This document shows, one piece after another, positions 1 through 8,361 of a DNA stretch of 64,000 bases. The stretch covers positions 372,001-436,000 of the forward strand of contig NZ_PPFE01000001.1 in assembly GCF_002917925.1 (NCBI RefSeq), in the 5' to 3' direction. A program made the translations under genes and the position numbers. The first letter of the stretch is position 1. Each line of letters starts with the position of its first letter. The notes under the pieces are model-generated. The model worked only from the letters and a program-made list of their open reading frames with translations. It was not told the origin of the DNA and did not search any database. This DNA is from Roseovarius confluentis (lineage in GTDB: Bacteria > Pseudomonadota > Alphaproteobacteria > Rhodobacterales > Rhodobacteraceae).

Positions 1-1
1 A

Positions 2-145
2 ACGAAGGGCGGCACCGGCCTTGGCCTCTCGATTGCAGCAGAGCTGATCCGTGGCCATGGCGGCACGCTCGAACTTGAAAGCACGGATGAGACCGGCACG
101 GTGTTCTGCGTCAGCCTGCCCCGTGGCGGGTTGAACGTGGACTGA
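2..145 (+). CDS. Sensor histidine kinase, C-terminal fragment
   Basis: Only the last 47 codons are in the window; the gene starts upstream. The fragment carries the G2 box of a GHKL ATPase (GTGLGLSI, bases ~14-37), followed by the usual terminal strand pattern ending in a phenylalanine-cysteine-valine stretch and a TGA at 143-145. This is the ATP-lid and last strand of the HATPase_c domain of a two-component sensor kinase. The sensor domain and partner regulator are not visible, so the signal is unknown. The tRNA-Arg gene follows 74 bp downstream on the same strand. Confidence 0.8.
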   Translation, partial: TKGGTGLGLSIAAELIRGHGGTLELESTDETGTVFCVSLPRGGLNVD

Positions 146-219
146 GGGAAATTCCTCGGAAAATCCCGTACCACCCCCTTGCAATGGCCGGCGCATGGGT
201 CTAGATGCTCGACCTCAAC

Positions 220-296
220 GGACCGATAGCTCAGCTGGATAGAGTACCTGACTACGAATCAGGGGGTCGGGGGTTCGAATCCTCCTCGGTCCGCCA
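220..296 (+). tRNA. tRNA-Arg (anticodon ACG)
   Basis: A 77-nt cloverleaf. The acceptor arm GGACCGA (220-226) pairs with TCGGTCC (286-292), followed by discriminator G and an encoded CCA (294-296). The anticodon stem CCTGA/TCAGG encloses the loop CTACGAA, giving anticodon ACG, which reads CGN arginine codons after wobble inosine modification. The T-arm carries GGTTCGAAT. The 3' end is repeated 627 bp downstream (910-927), which suggests the gene has served as an integration target. Confidence 0.97.
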
Positions 297-300
297 CTTC
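283..300 (+). repeat. tRNA-Arg 3'-end direct repeat, copy 1 (att-like)
   Basis: The 18 bases covering the tRNA-Arg acceptor 3' strand, CCA and four flanking bases match 910-927 at 17 of 18 positions. The arrangement (tRNA 3' end, foreign-looking DNA, repeat of the tRNA 3' end) is the footprint left by tyrosine-integrase elements that use tRNA genes as attB. No integrase gene remains between the repeats. Confidence 0.6.
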
Positions 301-468
301 TCCCTACAAGTGCATGTTCTTAAAGAGGTATTTTGCGCAGTACCTTCGCACCTGCCATAATGCGTGCCAACCGTAAAACGGCTTGATACATCGCGTGCGC
401 AAGTTCACAGTCAGCTTCCCGCGATTCTTAAGTAGCTGCGACGGTATTACTTCAGAGAGGACATATAC

Positions 469-789
469 GTGGACAATAAGGAAAAAGAACTTTTTGCCAA
501 AAGTGTCGGATTGATTGAGCGGCTATGCCATGAAACCGAACGCTTAAGTAAGGATGTACGTAGACTCTCTGGCCGGATTCAGCCTTTTGAAGGGGAAAAA
601 GAACCGACCACATTTTCTTACCATCGGAAGCCCAAGACTTTCCGAGAAGTAATTGATCTAATCGAAGAAACGCGCGGGCAAGTTCAGAATTGTGAGTACG
701 CGTTGAACAAGGTTTCCGCCCAGATTGAGCAAATCGTTTCCGATGGCTGGTCGAGAGAGGAGCTAAAGCCTTTTCTTCGAGACACATAA
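469..789 (+). CDS. Small hypothetical protein with helical/coiled-coil character
   Basis: This 106-residue frame starts at GTG 469 behind a purine-rich AGAGAGG (454-460). The protein is charged and predicted helical, with heptad-like segments at about residues 5-45 and 60-90, no membrane segment and no recognisable catalytic motif. Its base composition is clearly more AT-rich than the genes to the right, and it lies inside the segment bounded by the tRNA-Arg repeats, so it is probably imported cargo of a small integrated element. I do not recognise a family. An antisense frame over the same bases looks like a shadow. Confidence 0.6.
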   Translation: MDNKEKELFAKSVGLIERLCHETERLSKDVRRLSGRIQPFEGEKEPTTFSYHRKPKTFREVIDLIEETRGQVQNCEYALNKVSAQIEQIVSDGWSREELKPFLRDT

Positions 790-790
790 G

Positions 791-973
791 CTGCTGATAG
801 ACCAGCGCCGCGATCTTTGGGCGGCGATGCGCGCCGAGGGCATGTCATACCGCCAGATCGCAGAAGCCGATGGTGAGGTGAGCCCGCAGACGGTGCTGCT
901 TTCTGCTGTTCCTCAGTCCGCCACTTCCTCGAATTTCCGGAATTACAGACACCGCCTGGACGGTGGCCTTTGA
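791..973 (+). pseudogene. Fragment of a helix-turn-helix protein
   Basis: An open frame without a proper start reads as a typical HTH segment (motif AMRAEGMSYRQIAEADG, bases ~830-880), then runs through the second tRNA-like repeat to a TGA at 971. The pattern 'xxRxEGxSYRxIAExxG' is common in recombinase C-termini and phage regulators. Lack of a start, the short length and the position against the att-like repeat argue for a decayed remnant. The rest of the 790-1059 gap contains nothing else I can identify apart from the leader of the next operon. Confidence 0.4.
910..927 (+). repeat. tRNA-Arg 3'-end direct repeat, copy 2 (att-like)
   Basis: This is the second copy of the tRNA-Arg 3' end, differing from 283-300 at one base (A915 against G288). 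Upstream sequence shows no tRNA body, so it is not a second tRNA gene. It marks the probable right edge of a ~0.63 kb integration remnant. Confidence 0.6.
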
Positions 974-1059
974 CACGCGCGGCTCACGTGGCGTTCTTCT
1001 CGACAATTGAACCGCGCGGCTTATCGTTGCGATAAACGCAGAACGCGGCGGGAGGCACC

Positions 1060-1518
1060 ATGCAATTGACGATCGACGGTACGGACCACGAGATCGAGGT
1101 CGAGGACGCGATGCCCCTTCTGTGGGTGCTGCGCGACGTGCTGGGCAAAACCGGCGTGAAGTACGGCTGCGGGATCGCGCAATGCGGGGCCTGCACGGTG
1201 CATATCGATGGCGAGGCGGTCCGATCCTGCCAGGTTGCCGCGGGCGACGTGTGGGGCCCGGTCACCACCATTCACGGGCTGGGCAACCCCGAGACACGCC
1301 ATGCCGTGCAGCAGGCGTGGATAGAAACGCAGGTGGCCCAATGCGGTTATTGCCAGTCGGGGCAGATCATGCAGGCTGCGGCGCTGCTCTCGGAAACGCC
1401 CGATCCTTCGGACGAGGATATCGACGACGCCATGTCGGGCAACCTGTGCCGCTGCGGAGCCTATCCGCGCATCCGTGCGGCCGTAAAGGTCGCCGCCGCC
1501 AAGCTGAAGGAGGCGTAA
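1060..1518 (+). CDS. Isoquinoline 1-oxidoreductase-like small subunit, 2x[2Fe-2S]
   Basis: 152 residues, the usual length of the iron-sulfur subunit of xanthine-dehydrogenase-family molybdenum hydroxylases of the two-subunit (IorA-like) type. The N-terminal plant-ferredoxin domain carries CGIAQCGAC and a later Cys (residues ~38-62); the C-terminal all-helical [2Fe-2S] domain carries CGYCQSGQ and CRCGAYPRI (~100-140). It passes electrons from the Mo subunit encoded immediately downstream; stop TAA 1516-1518 and the next start GTG 1520 are almost fused. Substrate cannot be read from sequence: the family oxidises N-heterocycles and aldehydes. No cytochrome subunit gene is adjacent. Confidence 0.9.
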   Translation: MQLTIDGTDHEIEVEDAMPLLWVLRDVLGKTGVKYGCGIAQCGACTVHIDGEAVRSCQVAAGDVWGPVTTIHGLGNPETRHAVQQAWIETQVAQCGYCQSGQIMQAAALLSETPDPSDEDIDDAMSGNLCRCGAYPRIRAAVKVAAAKLKEA

Positions 1519-1519
1519 A

Positions 1520-3763
1520 GTGAGCCGGGTCGGTAAGATCGCGCGCCGAAGTTTCCTGGTAGGTGCCGTCGCCGCGGCGGGCGGCGTTGCCTTTGGGGTC
1601 TGGCGTTACAAGACACCATACCGCAATCCGCTGCTGAGCGGACTGAACGACGGCGAGGCGGCGCTGACCCCTTATGTGCTGATCCGCCCCGATGGCATCA
1701 CCCTGATCACACCCCGCGCCGACAAGGGCCAGGGCGCCTACCAGGTGCAGGCGATGCTGCTGGCCGAGGAACTGGACGTGACGCTCGACCAGATCGCGGT
1801 TGATCCCGGCCCGCCGGACGTCGCCTATTGGAACCGGGCGCTGGCCGACGAGGCCGCGGCCTTCCTCGCTCCCGGTGGTGGCTTTGGGGAACAGGTCGCG
1901 GGCTCGGTCGTGTCTGCGGGGGCGAAGTTCCTGGGGCTGCAGATCACCGGCGGCTCTACCACCACGCCCGACGGGTTCGACAAGCTGCGCGCGGCGGGCG
2001 CATCGGCCCGCGAGACACTGAAAGCTGCCGCCGCAGCACAGGCGGGGGTCGCGGCAAGCGAACTGACCACACGGGACGGAGCGGTGATCCTGCCGGACGG
2101 CACCACCCTGCCCTACACCGAGTTGGCCGCTGGGGCCGCTGATTTGGATCCGGTGACGGACGTCGCCCTGCGACCCGCTTCGGAATGGCGGCTGATTGGC
2201 AAGCCAACGCCGCGCCTCGACATGGTCGCCAAGTCCACTGGCACGCAAGACTACGGGATCGACGTGCACCTGCCCGGGATGGTCCACGCGACCGTACTTC
2301 TGAACCCCGCGATTGGCGGCGCGCTTGGCAGCTATGACACTGCCGAGACGTTCAAGATTCGCGGCGTGCAATCCGTGGTCGAGATTTCCGGCGGCCTGGG
2401 TATCGTAGCCGATAACACCTGGCGCGCGATGGAAGGGGCCAAGGCCATCGTGGCAAGCTGGCCCGACGGGCCATTGCCGCGATCGATGGAGGCGCATTGG
2501 CAGGCGCTTTCCGACAGTTTTACCGAAGACACGCAGGACAGCCGCAAGCGCGACGACGGCGACATGGACGCGGCGCTTGGCGCGGGTGATGTCATCGAGG
2601 CGGAGTATCGCGCGCCCTACTTGGCCCATGCCCCGCTGGAACCGGTCAACGCCACCGTGCGCGTCGATGATGATGCCATCGAGATCTGGACCGGCACGCA
2701 GATCCCGCGCAATGTGCTGACCAATGTGTCGGGCATCACCGGCGTATCGGAGGACGACATCACCCTGCATGTGCAGATGATCGGCGGCAGTTTTGGGCAC
2801 CGGCTGGAAGACATGGTGGTGCGTCATGCCACCGAGATCGCCATGCAGATGAAAGGCACGCCGGTCAAGCTGACCTATTCCCGCGAAGAGGACATGACCC
2901 ACGAGTTCCCTCGCCAGATCGCCATGGCGCGGATGCGCGGTGCCGTGCGCGAGGGGCGGGTCGAGGCCTTTGACCTCGGTATCGCGATGCCATCTGTCAT
3001 AGTCTCGCAAATGGGGCGGCAAGGGCTGAGCGTGCCCGGCCCCGACAGCCAGATCGTGGCCGGCGCTTTCGAGCAGCCTTTTTCCGTGCCGCACCACCGC
3101 GTAACAGGTTACCGGGCGCCGCCACTGGCGCCAATCTCGTCATGGCGTTCGGTCGGCGCGTCGACGAACGGGTTTTTCTACAATACCGGACTGGACGAGT
3201 TGATCCACGCCGCCGGGGCCGACCCGATGGAAGAGCGCCTGCGGCTTTGCGATGACGCGCTGGCCCGTGGCGTGCTGGAGGCCGTGGCCGAGATGAGCGA
3301 TTGGTCCGGACCGAACCCGGCCGACGGCGTGGGGCGCGGGGTGGCCTTTACCAAGTCCTTTGGCGTGCCCTGCGCCGAGGTCATCGAGGTCGAGACCACC
3401 GAGGCCGGACTGAAGCTGACGCGCGCCTGGGTCGCGGCAGAGGTCGGCACGGTGGTCGATCCGCTGAACTTCGAGAACCAGGTGGCGGGCGGTGTCATTT
3501 TTGGACTGGGTCATGCGATGAACTGCGAGCTGACTTATGCCGACGGTCGCGCCGAGCAGACCAATTTCGACACGTTCCAGGGGCTGCGCCTTTACCAGGC
3601 CCCGGCGATCGAAGTGCGCGGACTTGAGAATGGCGACAAGGTGCTGGGCGTGGGTGAACCCCCCGTGCCGCCTGCCGCCCCTGCCCTTGCGGCGGCTATT
3701 TTCGCGGCCACGGGGACGCGGCTGCGCGAGATGCCGTTCTCGAAATTCGTGGAGTTCGCGTAA
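1520..3763 (+). CDS. Isoquinoline 1-oxidoreductase-like molybdopterin subunit
   Basis: 747 residues, single-chain Mo-binding subunit of the IorB/aldehyde-oxidoreductase type. A twin-arginine leader (RRSFLVGAVAAAGG, residues ~9-22) indicates export of the folded complex to the periplasm. The family's substrate/Mo loops are present (GGSFGHR at ~417; C-terminal GVGEPPVPPAAPALAAAI with the expected catalytic Glu). GTG start at 1520 follows a strong AAGGAGG (1507-1513) inside the small-subunit gene, so the two are translationally coupled. Substrate unknown; N-heterocycle or aldehyde hydroxylation is the family role. Confidence 0.9.
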   Translation: MSRVGKIARRSFLVGAVAAAGGVAFGVWRYKTPYRNPLLSGLNDGEAALTPYVLIRPDGITLITPRADKGQGAYQVQAMLLAEELDVTLDQIAVDPGPPDVAYWNRALADEAAAFLAPGGGFGEQVAGSVVSAGAKFLGLQITGGSTTTPDGFDKLRAAGASARETLKAAAAAQAGVAASELTTRDGAVILPDGTTLPYTELAAGAADLDPVTDVALRPASEWRLIGKPTPRLDMVAKSTGTQDYGIDVHLPGMVHATVLLNPAIGGALGSYDTAETFKIRGVQSVVEISGGLGIVADNTWRAMEGAKAIVASWPDGPLPRSMEAHWQALSDSFTEDTQDSRKRDDGDMDAALGAGDVIEAEYRAPYLAHAPLEPVNATVRVDDDAIEIWTGTQIPRNVLTNVSGITGVSEDDITLHVQMIGGSFGHRLEDMVVRHATEIAMQMKGTPVKLTYSREEDMTHEFPRQIAMARMRGAVREGRVEAFDLGIAMPSVIVSQMGRQGLSVPGPDSQIVAGAFEQPFSVPHHRVTGYRAPPLAPISSWRSVGASTNGFFYNTGLDELIHAAGADPMEERLRLCDDALARGVLEAVAEMSDWSGPNPADGVGRGVAFTKSFGVPCAEVIEVETTEAGLKLTRAWVAAEVGTVVDPLNFENQVAGGVIFGLGHAMNCELTYADGRAEQTNFDTFQGLRLYQAPAIEVRGLENGDKVLGVGEPPVPPAAPALAAAIFAATGTRLREMPFSKFVEFA

Positions 3764-3826
3764 GTTAAGGCGCATCCAACGCGGCGCCGCCTTGCCGTTC
3801 CCCGCGCGGGGTGGTTGAAGGGGCGC

Positions 3827-4879
3827 ATGGGATCCATCCTGACCACACTTGCGCTGCTCGCCCTGGCTTGCGCCGCGGCCTTCGGCGCGCAAGCGGCCTC
3901 CATACCGCTTCCGTTCCTGATCGGGCCTCTGGTCGCGTCCGGTATCGTGGCGACAACCGTATCGGCTCGTTTACCGGATGGATACCATTTCCCCCCCATG
4001 CTGCGCTTGGTCTTCATTTCGGTCATCGGCCTGATGATCGGCGCGCAGGTCACGCCCGAACTTTTCGGACAGGCCTCGCGCCTGGCGGTCAGTTTCACGG
4101 CCCTGATGCTGTTCGTCGTCGTCGCCCATGGCTACGGCTACACCGTCTTGCGGTTCATAGGTGGGTATGACCGACCGACGGCTTTCTATGGCGCGGCGCC
4201 TGGCGGCTTGTTCGAATCGATTGCCCTGGGTGAGGAGGCCGGTGCCGATCCGGCCCGTTTGACACTGCAGCAGTTCCTGCGAATCATCGCGGTGGTCACG
4301 CTCTTGCCCATCGGCCTTTCGCTCTGGGTCGGTCATCCGGTCGGCAGTTCCGCAGGCGTCACGCTGGGCCGCGATGAAGTGCCCTGGTCTGCCTTTCCAC
4401 TGATAGCCTGCGCCGGCGCGGCGGGGATTGGCCTTGGGCATTTGCTGCGCCTGCCGGCCAAACAACTGACCGGGCCTTTGTCCGTGGCCGCGATCCTGTC
4501 GCTGACCGGGCTTTACCACGTCGATGTGCCGCAATGGCTGATCAACGCGGCTCAGATCGTCGTCGGCACGGCGCTTGGCATGCGGTTCAGGGGACTGTCC
4601 GGCGGGTTGGTACTCCGGGGCGTCTGGCTGACCGTCCTTTGCGTTGGAGGCATGCTGGGACTGGCCATCATCTTTGCGCTGGCGCTGATGCAGGTACTGG
4701 AGCAACCTTTCGACGTACTGCTGATCAGCTTCGCGCCCGGCGGTGTGACCGAGATGTCGCTGGTGGCCCTCAGCCTTTCGGCCAACCCGGCCTTCGTGAC
4801 GCTGCATCACATCTTTCGGATTCTGATCACCGTGGTCGGCCTTGGCCTCAGCTCCAAACTGGTTCGGCGACGGCTTTGA
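3827..4879 (+). CDS. AbrB-family integral membrane protein
   Basis: About 350 residues and ~10 hydrophobic segments, with the duplicated AbrB architecture (two halves each containing a GxxxG-rich helix pair; PLPFLIGPLVASG near the N-terminus and APGGVTEMSL in the second half, mirrored by APGGLFESIAL in the first). The family is described as putative ammonia-monooxygenase-regulator/AbrB-like transporters; the transported solute is unknown. ATG 3827 is chosen over TTG 3815 because GAAGGGG (3817-3823) sits at the right spacing. It follows the Mo-hydroxylase by 63 bp and may share its transcript, possibly to move substrate or product. Confidence 0.8.
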   Translation: MGSILTTLALLALACAAAFGAQAASIPLPFLIGPLVASGIVATTVSARLPDGYHFPPMLRLVFISVIGLMIGAQVTPELFGQASRLAVSFTALMLFVVVAHGYGYTVLRFIGGYDRPTAFYGAAPGGLFESIALGEEAGADPARLTLQQFLRIIAVVTLLPIGLSLWVGHPVGSSAGVTLGRDEVPWSAFPLIACAGAAGIGLGHLLRLPAKQLTGPLSVAAILSLTGLYHVDVPQWLINAAQIVVGTALGMRFRGLSGGLVLRGVWLTVLCVGGMLGLAIIFALALMQVLEQPFDVLLISFAPGGVTEMSLVALSLSANPAFVTLHHIFRILITVVGLGLSSKLVRRRL

Positions 4880-4937
4880 CAGGGCACGGCTTCTGGAATA
4901 CCTGAACACTTGTTCATTTCAAACCGCCGGAGGCTCC

Positions 4938-5693
4938 ATGCAAATCTCAGACACCGCCGCAATCATCACCGGGGGCGCTTCCGGCCTGGGGGAAGCGACG
5001 GCACGGCACTTTCGCGCGCATGGGGCCAAGGTCACCCTGCTGGACCGCGATGCCGAGCGCGGCGCCGCCGTGGCCGCCGAGATCGGGGCCGGTTTTGCCG
5101 AAACGGACGTTACCGACGAGGACTCGGTCCGCGCTGCCATAGCTGCGGCCAAGGACGCCATGGGCAAGATCACCGCTGCCGTGAATTGCGCCGGCATCGC
5201 GACCGGAGAGAAGACGCTGGGGCGCGACGGGCCGCACAGCCTTGAAGGGTTTCGCCGTACCATCGACATCAACCTCGTCGGCACGTTCAACGTGGCTCGT
5301 CTTGCCGCCGAGGAAATCGCGCAGAACGCCGCAGCGCCGGACGGCACGCGTGGGGTCATCATCAACACGGCGTCCATTGCCGCCTTCGAAGGGCAAAAGG
5401 GCCAGACCGCCTACGCCGCCTCCAAGGGCGGTATCGTTGGCCTTTCGGTGCCCATGGCGCGGGACCTGAGCCGCGATGGTATCCGGGTGATGGCCATTGC
5501 TCCTGGGATTTTCGCCACGCCCATGTTGAAAGGCTTGCCGCAGGAGGTGCAAGACGGGTTGGCGCAGGACGTGACCTTTCCCAAGCGGCTGGGTGACCCG
5601 GACGAGTACGCATCGCTGGCACGGTTCATCGTCGAATGCGATTACCTGAACGGCGAGGTCATCCGTCTTGATGGCGCGTTGCGGATGCAGTGA
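4938..5693 (+). CDS. SDR family oxidoreductase (3-hydroxyacyl-CoA dehydrogenase type-2-like)
   Basis: 251 residues from ATG 4938, which follows GGAGG (4929-4933). It is a classical short-chain dehydrogenase: nucleotide-binding TGGASGLG at residues ~10-17, NCAG, catalytic Ser in NTAS, and YAASK with the catalytic Tyr and Lys. The overall pattern, including SIAAFEGQKGQTAYAASKGG, fits the type-2 3-hydroxyacyl-CoA dehydrogenase (HSD17B10-like) branch that uses NAD in fatty-acid or branched-chain acyl-CoA oxidation. It ends 5 bp before the convergent carboxypeptidase gene. Confidence 0.88.
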   Translation: MQISDTAAIITGGASGLGEATARHFRAHGAKVTLLDRDAERGAAVAAEIGAGFAETDVTDEDSVRAAIAAAKDAMGKITAAVNCAGIATGEKTLGRDGPHSLEGFRRTIDINLVGTFNVARLAAEEIAQNAAAPDGTRGVIINTASIAAFEGQKGQTAYAASKGGIVGLSVPMARDLSRDGIRVMAIAPGIFATPMLKGLPQEVQDGLAQDVTFPKRLGDPDEYASLARFIVECDYLNGEVIRLDGALRMQ

Positions 5694-5697
5694 TGAG

Positions 5698-7176
5698 TCA
5701 ACCGTCGCTGAGCGCGCCGAACTTGGTTTCCAGGTAGGACATCAGCGGTGTCGCACTAGGCGCGCTGCCGCATGCGAGCGTGATGACGTCCTTGGGTTCA
5801 TGACGTCCACCGTGGCACTGAACCCGCTCGCGCAGCCAGCCCGTGGCGGCGGAGAGGTCGCCTTTCGCCAGTTGGTCATCCAGTTCGGGCAGATCCTTGC
5901 GCAGGGCCTCATGCAGGCAGCCGGCATAGACATTGCCAAGGCTGTAGGTCGGGAAATACCCGAAGAGCCCCACGGACCAGTGCACATCCTGAAGCACGCC
6001 GTTCGCGGGGCGGTTGGCGTCATACCCGAAATCCGCCCGGAACCGATCGTTCCAGGCCGCTTCGAGATCATTGACCTGAAGATCATTGGCGAACAGCGCC
6101 CGCTCCAGATCGAACCGCAGCATGATGTGCAGGTTGTACTGCACCTCGTCGGCCTCGGTACGGATATAGCCCCGGTGTACGCGGTTCACGAGCGCATAGA
6201 AGGCGTCTTCGTCCGGCACGCCGAAGTCGCCGAACAGGTCTCGCATCCGGCCATAAAGATAGCCACAGAAGGCGCGGCTGCGGCCAAGCTGGTTCTCGTA
6301 GATCCGGCTTTGGCTTTCATGTACGCCCATCGACACCCCTTGCCCAGCCGGAGTCAGAAGGAATTTCGGGTCGATACCCTGTTCATAGCATGCGTGGCCG
6401 ACCTCGTGGATCGTCGAGTAAAGGCAGTTGAACGGATCATCCTCGGCGGTGCGGGTGGTAATGCGCACGTCTTCGCCGGAGCCGCTGGAAAACGGGTGGA
6501 CCGCCCGGTCGATGCGACCCCGGGTCAGGTCATAACCGAAGGTTTCTGCCAGTTCCCGGCCAAGCGCCATCTGTGTGTCGGCGTCGAACGTAGCTGAAAG
6601 CGCCGTCACCTGGGGTGCGTTCAGGGCGTGTTCGCGCAAGCTTACCAGACCCGGGCGCATCTCGTCGAACATCGCGGCGAATTCGGTCGCTTTGCCGTTC
6701 GGCTCGAAATCGTCGACCAGCGCATCGTAGAGGTCGCCCTCGCCCGCCAGCGCCGCGGCCTCTTCCCGCTTGAGCTCGACCACCTCGGCCAGCGTGGGAA
6801 GGAAGGCGGCGACATCGTCATCGGCACGCGCGGCGGCCCATATGCCTTGCGACCTGCTTGTCAGCCGGGCCAGCGCGGCGGCCAGATCGGCCGGCACCTT
6901 GACCGACCGCTCATAGCTGCGGCGGATCAGGCGCAGTTGCGCAGCGCCGTCCGCGTCGGGCGGGTCGGCCTGCTCCAGCCACTCCCCGATTTGCGGGTTG
7001 GTGCGCCTTGCATGCAGCACGCTTTCCATCGCACCGCGTTCCTCTGCCCGCTGCCCGGCCGAGCCGCGGGGCATCACAGTTTCCTGATCCCAGCTCAGCC
7101 GCCCGGAGATGCGGGCCAGGGCTTGGGTTTCCCGCTCATAGGCCATGAGCGCGTCGAATGCATTGGGCAGGCTCAT
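5698..7176 (-). CDS. Carboxypeptidase Taq, M32 metallopeptidase
   Basis: 492 residues, the typical length for family M32. The zinc-binding helix HEVGH is at residues 257-261, preceded by the family's HPFSSG (227-232) and followed by HES (MGVHESQSR) and a downstream IRTEADE segment expected in M32 enzymes. It removes C-terminal residues from peptides in the cytoplasm. The start ATG 7176 overlaps the stop of the upstream ctaA gene (7173-7175) in an ATGA junction, so the two are translated from one message even though their functions are unrelated. A longer in-frame extension upstream is inside ctaA and is rejected. Confidence 0.93.
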   Translation of the reverse strand: MSLPNAFDALMAYERETQALARISGRLSWDQETVMPRGSAGQRAEERGAMESVLHARRTNPQIGEWLEQADPPDADGAAQLRLIRRSYERSVKVPADLAAALARLTSRSQGIWAAARADDDVAAFLPTLAEVVELKREEAAALAGEGDLYDALVDDFEPNGKATEFAAMFDEMRPGLVSLREHALNAPQVTALSATFDADTQMALGRELAETFGYDLTRGRIDRAVHPFSSGSGEDVRITTRTAEDDPFNCLYSTIHEVGHACYEQGIDPKFLLTPAGQGVSMGVHESQSRIYENQLGRSRAFCGYLYGRMRDLFGDFGVPDEDAFYALVNRVHRGYIRTEADEVQYNLHIMLRFDLERALFANDLQVNDLEAAWNDRFRADFGYDANRPANGVLQDVHWSVGLFGYFPTYSLGNVYAGCLHEALRKDLPELDDQLAKGDLSAATGWLRERVQCHGGRHEPKDVITLACGSAPSATPLMSYLETKFGALSDG

Positions 7177-8312
7177 CCGCGCACCGACCGCACAATGGGA
7201 TACTGGCTGAGGAACCGTGCCCTGAGGATCAGGACCCAGAGGATCACCGCCAGCAACTGGTGTGCGATGGCGAGTTGCCAGGGCGCGATATACAGCACTG
7301 TCATGATCCCGAGCACGACCTGCAGGCAAAGTGCGAGGAAGGCGAAATTGAACGCGCCGCGGGTCAGAGCATGGGCCGACCGGCGCCCCTTCAGCCAGAC
7401 GACGATGCCGAAAATCAGCAGAAGATAACCGGTCATGCGGTGGATGAACTGAACCATGCCCGGGTTTTCAAAGAAGTTTCTGGCACCCAGCTCCGGCATC
7501 CAGAAATCCACGGGCAGGAACCCTCCAGCCATGAGCGGCCAGTCGGTAAAGGTGCGTCCGGCGTCGATGCCCGCAACAAGCGCGCCGATCAGGATCTGCA
7601 GGAAGGCGAAATGCAGCCAGCCAGTGGACAGGCCGAAAAGCTTGCCCTCGCGGCTGCGCCGAGCCTGCATCAGTTCGCGCTCTTCTCGTCCGAGGCACAT
7701 CACGTACCACGCGATGAAGCCCAATATCACGAAGGCGAGGCCAAGATGCACGGCCAGCCTGTAGCTCGCCACGTCCAGCATCTGCCCGGAAAGGCCAGAA
7801 CTGACCATCCACCAGCCGATGGCGCCCTGAGCGCCGCCCAATCCTCCCAATAGCAACAAGCGACCTGTCCAGCCTGGGGGGATCTTGCGCAGCAGCAAGA
7901 AGCCCAGAAAGCCCAAGACCCAAACAAGGCCGATCACGCGGCCAAGCTGGCGATGGCCCCATTCCCACCAGTAGATCACCTTGAACTCGGCAAGGCTCAT
8001 GCCCTTGTTCTGCAACTGGTACTCGGGAATTGCGCGGTATTTCTCGAACTCGGATTCCCATGTGGCGGCGTCCATCGGAGGCAGCGCGCCGGTCACCGGC
8101 TTCCACTCGGTGATCGACAGGCCGCTGTCGGTCAGGCGCGTGAGGCCGCCCACGGCGATCATCACGACCACCAGCGCGAAAAGAAGCATCAGCCACACCC
8201 GAACGGCACCGCGCGCGCCACGGCGGCCTGCGTCGATCATCCCACCTTGCGGTGGCTGCCGCGGGGTGTCCGCATCTGACACTTCCTGGAAAATGCTGCG
8301 TTTTTCGCTCAT
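7173..8312 (-). CDS. ctaA: Heme A synthase (COX15/CtaA)
   Basis: 379 residues with eight hydrophobic helices and the conserved histidine-bearing segments of CtaA/Cox15 (TDSGLSITEWKP, WWEWGHRQLGR, VHLGLAF, FIHRMTGY, AIAHQLLA). It oxidises heme O to heme A in the inner membrane for aa3-type cytochrome oxidase. An N-terminal cytoplasmic tail of ~35 residues with a proline/glycine-rich stretch precedes the first helix. Length and motif set place it in the alphaproteobacterial (type 2) form. Overlaps the downstream carboxypeptidase by 4 bp. Confidence 0.95.
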   Translation of the reverse strand: MSEKRSIFQEVSDADTPRQPPQGGMIDAGRRGARGAVRVWLMLLFALVVVMIAVGGLTRLTDSGLSITEWKPVTGALPPMDAATWESEFEKYRAIPEYQLQNKGMSLAEFKVIYWWEWGHRQLGRVIGLVWVLGFLGFLLLRKIPPGWTGRLLLLGGLGGAQGAIGWWMVSSGLSGQMLDVASYRLAVHLGLAFVILGFIAWYVMCLGREERELMQARRSREGKLFGLSTGWLHFAFLQILIGALVAGIDAGRTFTDWPLMAGGFLPVDFWMPELGARNFFENPGMVQFIHRMTGYLLLIFGIVVWLKGRRSAHALTRGAFNFAFLALCLQVVLGIMTVLYIAPWQLAIAHQLLAVILWVLILRARFLSQYPIVRSVRG

Positions 8313-8361
8313 GTTCCGCCCTCTGACTTTGGCGTGACGTTAATCCGCGTCGCACGGCGCT

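Noticed and set aside
1367-3097. 576-codon minus-strand frame opposite the molybdenum hydroxylase
   Set aside because: Antisense shadow in GC-rich DNA: no family similarity, His/Arg/Gly-rich translation, and the plus strand holds a complete recognisable gene.
5668-6597. 309-codon plus-strand frame over the carboxypeptidase gene
   Set aside because: Antisense of a complete M32 peptidase with an intact zinc site.
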